A stretch of 64,000 bases of DNA, from contig NZ_VTYQ01000002.1 in assembly GCF_013113835.1 (NCBI RefSeq), positions 434,001 to 498,000 on the forward strand, read 5' to 3'. Under the pieces are notes generated by a model. That model did not search any database. It was not told the DNA's origin and saw nothing but the letters and a program-made list of their open reading frames with translations. How positions within the stretch are numbered: position 1 is the first letter of the stretch; each line of letters starts with the position of its first letter. A program made the translations under genes and the position numbers. The stretch comes from Vibrio sp. RE88. Its GTDB lineage: Bacteria; Pseudomonadota; Gammaproteobacteria; Enterobacterales; Vibrionaceae. This document shows, piece by piece, positions 7,957 through 17,061 of the stretch.

Positions 7957-9887
7957 TTGGAAATCTTTTCTAACTTCGTTAATAGAGCAAACAGCATCTC
8001 GGCTTTAATGGGTTTAGTGATGTACCCATTCATCCCAGCATCGGTGCACACTTCTTGTTGTACAATATCAGAGTCTGCGGTCAGGGCGTAAATGGGGATG
8101 TGCGCAAAACGCTGATCTCTTCGTATTAACTTGGTCGCTTCAATGCCATCCAATACTGGCATCTGAATGTCCATCAACACTAGGTCATACGACTGATCAT
8201 TTAACTTATCAAGAACCTCACGCCCATTGCTGGCAAAATCCATTGTCAGGTGGTGCTTCTTGGCAATTCTTTTCATCAGTTTTACGTTGAGTTCAAAATC
8301 CTCGGCGACCAATATTTTCATCCTAGTGACTGGAAGCTCAGATGCAGCCAGAGCATCGGTAGGATCTTGGGCTACATTGCCTGAATCCTGTAACAAGGGA
8401 ATATCGACTTGGAAAACAGTACCAAAGGACGCTTTACTCCAAATATGAATTTTCCCCTCAAGCAGCAGCACTGACTCCTTAACGATTTTCATTCCCAGCC
8501 CAGATGTACCTTGATGACGTTCACTCTGTGCGAATTCATCAAAGAGTCTTGGAAGCAACGCTTTACTGATGCCTTTGCCGTTATCGATAAATCTAAGTCT
8601 CAGATTTCCATTTTTTTGAGTGATCTTAATGCGATAAATGGCGGTTTCACTGTGTTTAATGATATTGCTTATGATGTTTATCATTACCTGCGACAACAAA
8701 AAGCGATCGACAAACAAGTTGCTAGGAACGTTATCAGCAACGATAAGGTGGTTTTGGATTTTATGCTCGTTCTCTAGATAGCTCAGTGTGTGTAAAACCG
8801 AATCCAGAATGTGCTGTAAGCTGTGATGTTTAGGCTGGGGAGTAATGGAATTAATTTCTAAGGCCGCAAAGTCGAGGATATTGTTAATGATGTCGTCGAG
8901 CAGTCTAGACGCAGTAATGACGTCTTCAAGCGCTGCTTGGTCGAACGTTTTGTCTTGATCAGCGAGATCCAAGTTACCAATGATGGCGTTAAGCGGTGTG
9001 CGAATCTCGTGGCTCAAAAAGTTCACAAAGCGTGTCTTTTTCTCAGCCGTTTCTACCGCATCCGTCTTTAGCTTATCGACTTTTTCTGAGTATTTATCAA
9101 TGGCAGAAAAGAGGAGGTTACACTCTAAAGATTTTGATTCTACTTGCGAAAGCGATGTCGCTGTTGAGCTCTCTCCCTCCAAATTTGTTGGCAGCGCGTT
9201 AGATGCGAAGTGTAGTGGGTGAATCACCTCTTTGTTAATGTATTTGAAGAAGACAAATACAGTGAAACAAATCGCGATGAACAACATAATTACAATGATG
9301 GAGAGGGAGAAAAAAATGGTTTGAACCTGTTGGGCTTCCACTTCCAACGTGAACCTCACGTTATAAAACGTATCGTGCCTGCTTCTATGGTAAGAAAGCT
9401 TGTCTTTTTCCTTGGACCAGTGTTTCGTGAGAACCTCATTCATCCGTTTGCCAGAATAGGCTTTACCCAAGTTAATCAGGTAGGCTTGCTCAGTGTTGAA
9501 ATCTTCAAGGTATTGAAGAACAACCCCTTCGTAGTCGGTAAGGTCCGCCGCAGATAAACGCAATAACTGCAATAGCCCTTCGACACACGCAGTCCTTTCT
9601 GCACTTAATTCAACGTACTCCTGAATGTTTGCATCACTGATTTTGCTTCTGGAGAAGACGAACTGCGTCAATGCTTTATCTATTTTGTAAGTACAAAACT
9701 CGTAATCTAACAGAGCACTTTGATCATCGTTGAGTGACGTTACCTTGATGTTTAGCCAAGAGAGCACGATGACAAGTGCGACAAGGACGATGATCTGAAC
9801 TTTTAAAGCTGTACCAAAAAGGTCTATGTAACGTCTGCTTGAGTACATTGTTGCAAAATCTCTCACTAAATCATTGAAAATACGCAA
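7953..9887 (-). CDS. Hybrid sensor histidine kinase without HPt domain
   Basis: A 644-aa membrane kinase. Two membrane helices (about 28-48 and 190-215) bracket a periplasmic sensor of about 140 residues that I do not recognise. No HAMP domain is obvious. The HisKA box has H293 in LSHEIRTPLN, the ATPase domain has the N-box near 405, DNGKGI and GTSGLGMKIV, and the C-terminal receiver carries D573 in LVLMDIQMPVLDG. It stops after the receiver, so it needs an external HPt; the 115-aa HPt encoded convergently at 6883-7230 is the obvious partner. The predicted path is H293, D573, HPt H65, then D54 of the regulator. Confidence 0.92.
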   Translation of the reverse strand: MRIFNDLVRDFATMYSSRRYIDLFGTALKVQIIVLVALVIVLSWLNIKVTSLNDDQSALLDYEFCTYKIDKALTQFVFSRSKISDANIQEYVELSAERTACVEGLLQLLRLSAADLTDYEGVVLQYLEDFNTEQAYLINLGKAYSGKRMNEVLTKHWSKEKDKLSYHRSRHDTFYNVRFTLEVEAQQVQTIFFSLSIIVIMLFIAICFTVFVFFKYINKEVIHPLHFASNALPTNLEGESSTATSLSQVESKSLECNLLFSAIDKYSEKVDKLKTDAVETAEKKTRFVNFLSHEIRTPLNAIIGNLDLADQDKTFDQAALEDVITASRLLDDIINNILDFAALEINSITPQPKHHSLQHILDSVLHTLSYLENEHKIQNHLIVADNVPSNLFVDRFLLSQVMINIISNIIKHSETAIYRIKITQKNGNLRLRFIDNGKGISKALLPRLFDEFAQSERHQGTSGLGMKIVKESVLLLEGKIHIWSKASFGTVFQVDIPLLQDSGNVAQDPTDALAASELPVTRMKILVAEDFELNVKLMKRIAKKHHLTMDFASNGREVLDKLNDQSYDLVLMDIQMPVLDGIEATKLIRRDQRFAHIPIYALTADSDIVQQEVCTDAGMNGYITKPIKAEMLFALLTKLEKISN

Positions 9888-10116
9888 TCAAATTGATTCT
9901 AGTATTGCTCGGAAGGTTTATCAATTTGTTGTTTTTACTGAATATATTGGCTGTCGAACGACAAAGAAACAGCAGTTGGTTGCTAATCCATCAATGAAAC
10001 GTAACTGAAACAAAGAGTGCTGCATTTTTGAACTAATATCCCAGTCTTCTTCGAATTAGGCTCCTTTAAAGCAGAGGAGTCCTTTCAATCGAAGTAATAA
10101 ACTAGGGTAAAAATAG

Positions 10117-11991
10117 ATGCTGAAAAAGATATCATTGGTTTTTTTAACCGTTTTGTTTGCTGTTCTACTTGTCGCGAGTGGAGTAGCGAATTATTACTTA
10201 CAAGATTGGAAATGGAAGAACATTCAAACCAGTAAGGATGCGACATCTGACATTGTTGTAAGTACTTTTTCCAAGAATTTAAATGCTACAGAAGTGCTCA
10301 CGAAGCAATTTGCAGCGTTACTTCCTTATTATGGTGAGGATAAAGTGTTCGACCAGCAGCAAGCCTTAGCTGCTTTAGAAGAAGTACGACAAACTAATCA
10401 AGCCTTCATTGACGTTTACTTTGCTGACCTTAATGGAACACCATTTAGCGCACTATCTAGAGGTTGGGTTAAAGATTTTAACGTAATCAGCATGAAGCGC
10501 GACTGGTATCTGGCTATTGCTGAGAGAGGTTTTAGTAGTTATGTCTCTATGCCCTATATTAGTAACACTGGTAAGCGCGTTATGTCAGTTTCAGCACCGA
10601 TAGTACGCGATCAAAAGTTGGTTGGTGTTTTGGGTATTGATGTTTCTCTATCTGACCTAATGCCAGACTTTAAGCTTGAGTACGCCATAACAACTAAACA
10701 GGGTGAAATTGTTTTGGCAGATCAAGGAACGGTTGATCTTGGGTGGGTCAACAAAAATATTTACACCGTAAGGCCTGACTTTAATCAGCTTAGTGATACG
10801 CCTTATTTCTATCACACGCCTGAAGAAGATATCCCATATACCGTTACCAAACAGGCGCTGAATGATACCTACGACCTATTTGTGTGGAGTAATCAGACTG
10901 GCACTGAGGCGATCCATAAAAACATGCTCTACGGTTTAGTCTTAATATTTGCCGTCATCAGCATATTGCTAATGATCGCTTTGTATTGGGTTGTTAAACG
11001 CTCTCTGGGTAACTTACCTAATATCGTTCATACCATTACCAATATGGCGGAGGGGCGCTTTGAACCTTTAGAGATGAGAAAAGCGAACAATGAACTCGAT
11101 CATATTCAACAGTCGCTTATATCTCTTCAATCGAGTGTGTCCGGTATTGTTTCGAGTTCCTCAGATCAGATGCATTCGTTAGTTGCGAATCAGAGCAAAA
11201 TTGAAACACTGGTTGACTCATCTGTAAAAAGTGCCGAAACCGGATTTACGGATGTGGAGCAAGTCGCGACAGCAACTAAGCAACTTTCAATTGCTGCGAT
11301 GGAAGTATCTGAGAATGCAGCAAACGCAGATGAAATTGCACGCTCTACACTCAATGTAGTGAGCAGTGGTGCTGAACTTCTGTCACAAACAGATACCGTT
11401 CATCTGGAAGTGAATCAGGCTATGGATTCTGCTGCTGCGATAGTCAATGGTTTGCGTAACCATTGTGAAGAGATCAGCTCGGTTGTTGAAGTGATCAATT
11501 CTATCTCTGAGCAAACCAGTTTATTGGCTCTAAACGCGGCTATTGAAGCTGCAAGGGCAGGAGAGCACGGTCGCGGGTTTGCAGTTGTTGCAGATGAAGT
11601 ACGTTCATTAGCGCAACGAACTCAGTCTTCAACTGTCGATATACAGGACATCATTACTAAGTTACAGGAACAATCACAATGTGCTGATCAATATATGACT
11701 TCAACGGTTGATCTCGTTGGTAAGTCGAGCAAGATGATGGGACAGTTATCGCAAGCGTTTGATGCGATTAAACATCAGGCAACACAAATATCAGACATGA
11801 ACTCGATTGTTTCTGCTGCATCTGAAGAGCAGCGCTGTGTTACGGAAGATATCTCTTACAGAATTAATGGTATTAACGAGACGGTGAAACACAGCTCTGT
11901 GAGCTCACAGGAAGTAAAAAGCGAAAATACGGCGATCTCAGTTCAGGTGAACAATCTCAAAAACACCCTATCATTTTTTAATGTGAACTAG
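10117..11991 (+). CDS. Methyl-accepting chemotaxis protein with dCache sensor
   Basis: A 624-aa chemoreceptor. Membrane helix 1 is at about residues 7-27, followed by a periplasmic dCache domain ([15 protein letters not shown], the MKRDWYLAI ligand helix, and [21 protein letters not shown]). Membrane helix 2 is near 273-293, then HAMP and a long cytoplasmic coiled coil. The CheA/CheW hairpin is intact: [32 protein letters not shown]. The R-D-W-Y signature resembles the amino-acid-binding dCache group, so an amino acid or amine ligand is plausible but not proven. It has its own promoter region of about 230 bases shared with the divergent hybrid kinase. Confidence 0.94.
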   Translation: MLKKISLVFLTVLFAVLLVASGVANYYLQDWKWKNIQTSKDATSDIVVSTFSKNLNATEVLTKQFAALLPYYGEDKVFDQQQALAALEEVRQTNQAFIDVYFADLNGTPFSALSRGWVKDFNVISMKRDWYLAIAERGFSSYVSMPYISNTGKRVMSVSAPIVRDQKLVGVLGIDVSLSDLMPDFKLEYAITTKQGEIVLADQGTVDLGWVNKNIYTVRPDFNQLSDTPYFYHTPEEDIPYTVTKQALNDTYDLFVWSNQTGTEAIHKNMLYGLVLIFAVISILLMIALYWVVKRSLGNLPNIVHTITNMAEGRFEPLEMRKANNELDHIQQSLISLQSSVSGIVSSSSDQMHSLVANQSKIETLVDSSVKSAETGFTDVEQVATATKQLSIAAMEVSENAANADEIARSTLNVVSSGAELLSQTDTVHLEVNQAMDSAAAIVNGLRNHCEEISSVVEVINSISEQTSLLALNAAIEAARAGEHGRGFAVVADEVRSLAQRTQSSTVDIQDIITKLQEQSQCADQYMTSTVDLVGKSSKMMGQLSQAFDAIKHQATQISDMNSIVSAASEEQRCVTEDISYRINGINETVKHSSVSSQEVKSENTAISVQVNNLKNTLSFFNVN

Positions 11992-12017
11992 GTGGGAGCA
12001 ATTTTTTACTACCGCAC

Positions 12018-12045
12018 AAAAAAGCCCCTCCAGAAAGTGAGGGGC
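12018..12045 (-). terminator. Terminator of the TfoX-family gene
   Basis: Arms GCCCCTC and GAGGGGC with an A-run at 12018-12023 (a T-run on the minus strand), about 95 bases beyond the stop of the minus-strand gene. It may also stop transcription from the chemoreceptor gene. Confidence 0.8.
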
Positions 12046-12138
12046 CAGTGAAATTCTTAGCTATCAGGCACTGCTTCAACTTCGAAAGAATGGTGAACAA
12101 ACTTACGAAAACAAACGAGTTATAGATTTTCCTCTGTT

Positions 12139-12756
12139 TTACATGGCTTTAACCAGCCTTAAAAGCTTGGAACGTTCTGACTTTGCCAATACCGCGCTGT
12201 GCTGACCGGAAATGGCTCCTTGAATTGATAAAACTGCTTTATCACCGATTTCTGGGAATCGTTTTTTCAGCCTTACAAAAGATTGCAAAGCCCCGAGTCG
12301 CTTTAATGCTGTGACGCTATCTACACCTGACTTTTTCAGCATGATCTCCATGTTGTAAGTCATATTGGGTAAGTCTTTAATACGTTGCTCATTAAAGCTT
12401 ACTCTGGAGTTCTGTTTACGTTGCTCAGCTCTGATTAAAGCGTTTTGAGCATGTTCCAAGACAAGCTCCGTGTTGGACTTGAAACTCTCATGCGTAAAGT
12501 ACAGAGTATTTGTTATTGAACCAGATTTTTTATAAGTGAATCGTATTAGCGCTTCAGGCTCGAAGGTATGTTGTGATGCGTCGTCAAAGCGAAAGTAAAT
12601 ATGTTCTTTATGAACGAGAGCAAACATAATTTTGTCCTTAAACAGGCCGAATCCACCAAACATAGGTGTTGTTGTGATTTCTCCAATAGGGCGAAGCGTG
12701 TTAAGGGTGGAATCTAAATACATAAATAGTGCGGTGTTCTTCGTTAGTCGTACCAC
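12139..12756 (-). CDS. Divergent TfoX/Sxy family protein
   Basis: A 205-aa protein with both TfoX domains: an N-terminal part with the hallmark TPMFGGFGLFKDKIMFALV and a C-terminal helix-hairpin part starting LPNMTYNMEIMLKKSGV. TfoX proteins control competence, and TfoY controls motility and type VI secretion, in vibrios. This one differs from both as I remember them (FTYKK in place of PYVYKKRG, and a shorter linker), so I treat it as an additional paralogue rather than naming it. Upstream on the same strand lies a structured RNA candidate ending in a terminator 63 bases before the start codon, which could be an attenuator for this gene or an independent RNA. Confidence 0.82.
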   Translation of the reverse strand: MVRLTKNTALFMYLDSTLNTLRPIGEITTTPMFGGFGLFKDKIMFALVHKEHIYFRFDDASQHTFEPEALIRFTYKKSGSITNTLYFTHESFKSNTELVLEHAQNALIRAEQRKQNSRVSFNEQRIKDLPNMTYNMEIMLKKSGVDSVTALKRLGALQSFVRLKKRFPEIGDKAVLSIQGAISGQHSAVLAKSERSKLLRLVKAM

Positions 12757-12818
12757 TAAACTAGATAAACACGCAGAATGTTGTGTTTTAAACGTGTATC
12801 GCTTTTATGAATGACGAT

Positions 12819-12952
12819 AAAAAAGGCCCCAACCGAAGTTGGGGCTAACCGATCTACGAGAGAGTAGAGATTAAATGTTGGTTTATCCGTAAGGCGGATA
12901 GATGTCGCACCTATGCTATGCGACGTTCGCAGACTAATGCATCACCCTGCGA
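12819..12952 (-). ncRNA. Structured RNA candidate ending in a strong terminator
   Basis: Read on the minus strand, this 134-base stretch forms five consecutive hairpins. In plus coordinates their arms are TCGCAG 12927-12932 with CTGCGA 12947-12952, GTCGCA 12904-12909 with TGCGAC 12919-12924, TATCCG 12884-12889 with CGGATA 12895-12900, TCTAC 12853-12857 with GTAGA 12864-12868, and a terminator (GCCCCAAC, 4-base loop, GTTGGGGC, then six T) at 12819-12845. It starts within 30 bases of the stop of the MetX-like gene and ends 63 bases before the TfoX-family gene. It may be a 3'-UTR-derived small RNA, an independent small RNA, or a leader attenuator. I cannot match it to a known RNA family. Confidence 0.5.
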
Positions 12953-12977
12953 GATTTGTTTCACCCATGTTTCAGCG

Positions 12978-14090
12978 TTATTTTGGGGCTGGCAAATTCA
13001 AAAGCTCACTTAGGTTCTCATCAACTTGTTCAACAAAGTGATTGTCCAAACCGGCAAGCGCAAAATGCCCATAAGGTGTTTTAAGTTCTTTATAGGTACT
13101 GTTCGGCGTTATTGTCTGAAGTTTCTTCAGCTCTTTTGGTGGGAAAACGCCGTCAGTGTCGATTGACATAACGTAAGTGAGGGCGCGGATACCATGGAGT
13201 GTCTGTTCGAGAGATTTTCCCGGGAGTGTTACGTCATGACTCTGCCATTTATCAATCATAGAAAGGAGAACGTTAGGCTCCATTGATGTGAATGAGCGTC
13301 TTGTAGCGCCATCGAGAAAGCTGTCTACGCTTTGAAAGCCTAACTTTTTGTATAGCTGCTGGCCATAGAAGGATTTGCTAAATCCAAACACTGACCATAA
13401 ATCAGCATGTCTACTCAAACCATCATTCACATTTCTATAGTCATCATATTCACCCTCGCTGAACGCAGGATCAGAGATGATCGCATCTTCTAGTATTTCA
13501 GAAATGAGTGAAGCCATTGCAGAGTTGGTTGCTGTACCCGCTATTGGAGCCGCTCTCTGAACCATGTCTGGGTAACGAACCGCCCATTCCCAAACTTGTT
13601 GTGCTCCCATTGAGCCACCCACGACTAAAGCGAGTTGTTTGATGCCAAATTTGTCAGACAATAGTTGATGCTGTGCCGACACGTCATCGCTAATGCTTAA
13701 CTTGGGAAATGTATCGTCAGGCTGTGTTTTGGAGTTGTTAGGTGATGTCGATAAGCCGTTACCCAATTGATTGACCACAACGATAAAGTATTTATCTGGG
13801 TTTAACGCTTTGTCCGGCCCGATGTAAACATCATCCATTACCTTATTCGTTGCGCCGTACCAGGTCGTGACAAGTATCGCGTTGTCTTTATCTCTATTGA
13901 GACGACCGTGCGTTGTGTACGCAAGTTGTGCATCACGCAAAACCTGGTCACTTTCTAGCTCAAAATCTCCCAAAGAGTAGAACTGAACATTGCCATGATG
14001 TTTTTCTGAATAGAACTCGTTACTGAAAGCAACGTGCGAAGAGAAGAGACTCACCAATATGAGCAAGAGTTTTATACTTTTCATAGCCAA
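12978..14090 (-). CDS. Secreted MetX-like alpha/beta hydrolase
   Basis: A 370-aa alpha/beta-hydrolase related to homoserine O-acetyltransferase (MetX). The nucleophile elbow is GGSMGAQQVWEWA, and the catalytic Asp and His are likely those in SIDTDGVFPP and PYGHFAL. Unlike true MetX, it starts with a signal peptide (LLLILVSLFSSHVAFS), so it acts in the periplasm or outside the cell, where acetyl-CoA is absent. A hydrolase or transesterase role is therefore more likely than methionine synthesis. The start has two methionines (MAMK). No methionine or sulfur genes lie nearby. Family assignment is good; substrate is unknown. Confidence 0.75.
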   Translation of the reverse strand: MAMKSIKLLLILVSLFSSHVAFSNEFYSEKHHGNVQFYSLGDFELESDQVLRDAQLAYTTHGRLNRDKDNAILVTTWYGATNKVMDDVYIGPDKALNPDKYFIVVVNQLGNGLSTSPNNSKTQPDDTFPKLSISDDVSAQHQLLSDKFGIKQLALVVGGSMGAQQVWEWAVRYPDMVQRAAPIAGTATNSAMASLISEILEDAIISDPAFSEGEYDDYRNVNDGLSRHADLWSVFGFSKSFYGQQLYKKLGFQSVDSFLDGATRRSFTSMEPNVLLSMIDKWQSHDVTLPGKSLEQTLHGIRALTYVMSIDTDGVFPPKELKKLQTITPNSTYKELKTPYGHFALAGLDNHFVEQVDENLSELLNLPAPK

Positions 14091-14235
14091 CTTTATGTTA
14101 TCTCTAGACGTGAGGAATACTGAATCTTAAACAGCCGAGGAATAAGTGTATGGCTTCATATTGGTTGATTAACAGTTAATCATTATGAATTAGACTTTAA
14201 TTAGAAACTTTGGTGTGAAATTTAAGCGCATTAAA

Positions 14236-14257
14236 AAGGGCGCTGAATAGCGCCCTT
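14236..14257 (-). terminator. Terminator of the PhnA-type gene
   Basis: Arms AGGGCGCT and AGCGCCCT with an A-run on the plus strand, i.e. T-run on the minus strand, about 25 bases beyond the stop. Confidence 0.85.
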
Positions 14258-14278
14258 AGAAAAATCATCAACTTACAA

Positions 14279-14836
14279 CTACTTCTTACGGCAGTACTCA
14301 GCGATAACGTACATCGATTGACCGCCATTCGCCTTACCAGAAACAAGCTTAGGATCGTCGCCAATGCTGATTCCACGGATAACGGTACCTTGCTTGATGA
14401 CTTGGTTGGTGCCACGTACTGGCAGGTCTTTGATTACCGTTACGTCGTCACCTTTTTTCAGTTCAACACCGTTGCAATCAAGTGGTTTGTCGTCCGCAGA
14501 CATACCAATCATGGCCCAATTCATTTGTTCTTCTTCCATGTACATCATGTCTAGCGCATCTTGTGCCCAGCTTTCGCTGTTTAAGCGCGTTAACTGGCGC
14601 CATGCTGTGACTTGTACACCTGGAACTTGGCTCCACATGCTATCGTTCAAACAACGCCAGTGGTTGATGTCTTTAGGCTCGTCAATTTCACCAAGACATG
14701 TGTCGCAAACCATAATAGCGTGATCCACAGTCACATGGCTGTGTGGTGGAACGGCGTAGGCGGTTAGCTGAGATTCAGCACTGCACAATTCACACTTAGA
14801 TTGGCAACGTTCTAGCATGGTCGCTTCTGAAGACAT
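14279..14836 (-). CDS. PhnA (YjdM-like) domain protein
   Basis: A 185-aa soluble protein whose last 75 residues are a PhnA domain (LDCNGVELKKGDDVTVIKDL, then GTVIRGISIGDDPKLVSGK). The N-terminal half has cysteine pairs CELC and CDTC that look like a zinc ribbon. Despite its name, the PhnA/YjdM family has no proven role in phosphonate breakdown in organisms such as E. coli, and no phn genes are nearby. It is longer than the roughly 110-aa E. coli protein because of an inserted helical middle section. It is transcribed alone, with a terminator directly after it and a divergent M50 protease upstream. Confidence 0.78.
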   Translation of the reverse strand: MSSEATMLERCQSKCELCSAESQLTAYAVPPHSHVTVDHAIMVCDTCLGEIDEPKDINHWRCLNDSMWSQVPGVQVTAWRQLTRLNSESWAQDALDMMYMEEEQMNWAMIGMSADDKPLDCNGVELKKGDDVTVIKDLPVRGTNQVIKQGTVIRGISIGDDPKLVSGKANGGQSMYVIAEYCRKK

Positions 14837-14975
14837 AATGGGCTCACATATAAATAGGTATTAAATCAAGGGCGCTATTATCCACTTTATCCATCGAAAA
14901 TAAAGGGGTATTGGCCTTGGAGAGTACGAACAGCCTTGATTTAGCGGGTTATTCCCGCAATAGTTAGCTTATTGG

Positions 14976-14990
14976 TGTGACATTGTCACA
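14976..14990. promoter_or_regulatory. Perfect 15-bp palindrome TGTGACATTGTCACA
   Basis: The arms TGTGACA and TGTCACA flank a single central T. The identical 15-mer recurs at 31385-31399, also intergenic. Here it sits 82 bases before the TTG start of the M50 protease gene and about 140 bases upstream of the PhnA-type gene. The half-sites resemble CRP (TGTGA/TCACA), but the gap is five bases rather than six, so another dimeric regulator is also possible. Confidence 0.5.
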
Positions 14991-15071
14991 TGTTCGGTTC
15001 CTATTCTTTACCATTTTTATAACAATCGGCATAATGAGCGGCGTTTATATATCAATTTTGTAGGACTGACA

Positions 15072-16154
15072 TTGGAACTGCTTTCTATCGATTTTTTGGG
15101 TAAGCCTTTGCGCCTTGAGGGCTCTTTGGCTGGTTGGCAGCAACTCTTCTGGGATAATCAATTAGTTTCCCAGCTTGATGCGGACTCTGAACGTGGTAAA
15201 GAGTCGTCGCATGAATTCAAACTTCTCAACGGTGAAGAAGAGCTGATATGCCGACTTGAAACATCACTCGATTGGCAACCTTTTTTAATTGAATATAAAG
15301 CGATACTCAATGAACAGTTAATTGCTCAAGGTAGCCGCGATACAAAAGATATAGAGCAGCAAACACCGTTTACGCCACCAGAGCCTGAGAAAAGGTTTAG
15401 CCTGATTGGTTTGTTGTCACTTGGCATGAAAGCTTTCAAAAGTGCAAAGCTGATTAAAGTCGTTCTGGCATCCGCGAGTCTGGCTGCATATTCGTGGCTG
15501 TTTTCCTTTCAATTTGCATTGGCATTGATTGCTTGTTTGGTATTCCATGAGTATGGCCACGTTAAGGCGATGAAGTACTTTGGTATGAAAACCAAAGGCA
15601 TTTACTTAGTGCCTTTTCTTGGAGGATTGGCGTTAAGCGATGAAAAGATCAATACGCGCTGGCAGGATGTCGTCATCTCCATCATGGGCCCGATGTTTGG
15701 TTTTGTATTGTCACTCATTCTGGTTGTCCTTTATTGGATAACGGGTGAAATGTTCTTTGCGGGCTTGGCGGTTTTTAATGCCTTCCTCAATTTATTTAAC
15801 CTTTTGCCAATCCTGCCTCTTGACGGAGGCCATGTTCTCAAAAGCATCAGCTTCTCTATGAACAGCCTGATGGGAATTGTGCTATGTACAGCGGCTGCGC
15901 TTGGTGGCGTTGTGTTGAGTTACTCATTGGGATTAACGCTGTTTGGCTTCTTGCTTATTATGGGCACATTAGAAATTGTCATCGAATGGCGAGGGAGGCA
16001 CCACAGTCATCTATTACCGCTAGATAGGTATGGTCAGGTTGTCGCCGCCGTTTGGTACGTTGCGTTAGTGGCAGGCCTGATTGGTATCATTTGGTATTTC
16101 GCCGGGACAGGCGATCAGCTTTTACAGCTGCCACTTATGATATTGGGGACTTAG
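15072..16154 (+). CDS. M50 (site-2) membrane metalloprotease
   Basis: A 360-aa intramembrane zinc protease. The metal site HEYGH is at residues 159-163 inside a membrane helix, and the third ligand is D251 in the LPILPLDGGHVL motif, both diagnostic of the M50 family. Residues 1-120 form a soluble, charged N-terminal domain without a PDZ signature, unlike RseP. Four to six hydrophobic helices follow from residue 125. The start is TTG at 15072, preceded by TAGGA; no better start exists in frame. The substrate is unknown, and no anti-sigma gene is adjacent. A hairpin separates it from the convergent M48 lipoprotein gene. Confidence 0.88.
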   Translation: MELLSIDFLGKPLRLEGSLAGWQQLFWDNQLVSQLDADSERGKESSHEFKLLNGEEELICRLETSLDWQPFLIEYKAILNEQLIAQGSRDTKDIEQQTPFTPPEPEKRFSLIGLLSLGMKAFKSAKLIKVVLASASLAAYSWLFSFQFALALIACLVFHEYGHVKAMKYFGMKTKGIYLVPFLGGLALSDEKINTRWQDVVISIMGPMFGFVLSLILVVLYWITGEMFFAGLAVFNAFLNLFNLLPILPLDGGHVLKSISFSMNSLMGIVLCTAAALGGVVLSYSLGLTLFGFLLIMGTLEIVIEWRGRHHSHLLPLDRYGQVVAAVWYVALVAGLIGIIWYFAGTGDQLLQLPLMILGT

Positions 16155-16159
16155 AACAA

Positions 16160-16184
16160 ATTGGGGAGCATTTCGCTCCCCAAT
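16160..16184. terminator. Bidirectional hairpin between M50 and M48 genes
   Basis: Arms TTGGGGAGC and GCTCCCCAA around a 5-base loop, between stops at 16154 and 16189; T-rich flanks on both sides. Confidence 0.75.
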
Positions 16185-16188
16185 GTAT

Positions 16189-16977
16189 TTACGAACAGTT
16201 TGGTTTCTTCACATTGTAGTTTGGCAACGTCTTTATCTTGGCTGATAAATCGCTTATGCGAGTGCCGTGCGAAGGGTGGGTGGAAAGCAACTCTGGCGGC
16301 TGACTTCCACCTGAAGCTTTAGCCATGTTTTGCCACAAGCTAATACTCTCGTTCGGATCAAAACCGGCTTTTGCCATGATTTCTAAACCAACAATATCTG
16401 CTTCAGACTCCTGAGTTCGTCCGTAAGGCAATAACACCCCGTATTGCACGCCAAGCCCCAAAGCGGCCATGGTTGCATTTTGATACTGAGCGTACTCTGA
16501 AGAACCTAATGCGGCTCCAGTAATCTGCAAGCCAGCATTAGCTAACTGAGATTGTGAAAGCCTTTCGTTACTGTGATCAGCGAGCACATGCGCGATTTCA
16601 TGACCAATGACAGTTGCCAGTTGATCTTCATTCTTCGCGACTTTGAGCAGCCCAGTATAAACGCCGATTTTTCCTCCAGGTAGTGCGAAAGCATTGACTT
16701 GGTCACTATCAAAAACCACAACTTCCCAATCTTTAAACTCAGGTTGTTGAGGAACTTGCTGCGTGACGGCTTTCGCGACACACTGGACATATGCGTTTAT
16801 CTTTTTGTCTTTGTTTATTTTTTGCTGTTGCTTCATTTGTTCAAAAGACTGGGCGCCGAGCGCACTCATGTCTTGATCGGAAAAAAGCAGCAATTGATTT
16901 CGTCCTGTTGGCGATGAGGTGCAGGCCGCTAATCCTACAACGGTAGCTAAGGCGGTGTATTTCAACCAGTTATGCAT
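16189..16977 (-). CDS. M48 family metalloprotease lipoprotein
   Basis: A 262-aa lipoprotein with lipobox GLAAC (C19) and a catalytic M48 domain. The zinc motif is HEIAH at residues 126-130, with the third ligand E192 in ESEADIVGLEIM. The LSTHP loop near the C-terminus is typical of the LoiP/YcaL/BepA-related group, which monitors outer-membrane protein assembly or turns over misfolded envelope proteins. There is no TPR domain, so it is closer to LoiP/YcaL than to BepA. The gene is single and divergent from the thioesterase operon. Confidence 0.88.
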   Translation of the reverse strand: MHNWLKYTALATVVGLAACTSSPTGRNQLLLFSDQDMSALGAQSFEQMKQQQKINKDKKINAYVQCVAKAVTQQVPQQPEFKDWEVVVFDSDQVNAFALPGGKIGVYTGLLKVAKNEDQLATVIGHEIAHVLADHSNERLSQSQLANAGLQITGAALGSSEYAQYQNATMAALGLGVQYGVLLPYGRTQESEADIVGLEIMAKAGFDPNESISLWQNMAKASGGSQPPELLSTHPSHGTRISDLSAKIKTLPNYNVKKPNCS

Positions 16978-17061
16978 GGAACGCTCCGTTTCACTCTTAT
17001 TATTTTGCTAATCATACCATTAGGTTACAATGCTTTGTAACGAATCATCACGAGTACTTAT

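Noticed and set aside
12757..12977. Cyclic-di-GMP (GEMM-I) riboswitch before the TfoX-family gene
   Set aside because: Expected because tfoY has one, but the conserved GGACGCAAAGCC-type core and tetraloop receptor arrangement are absent; only generic hairpins are seen.
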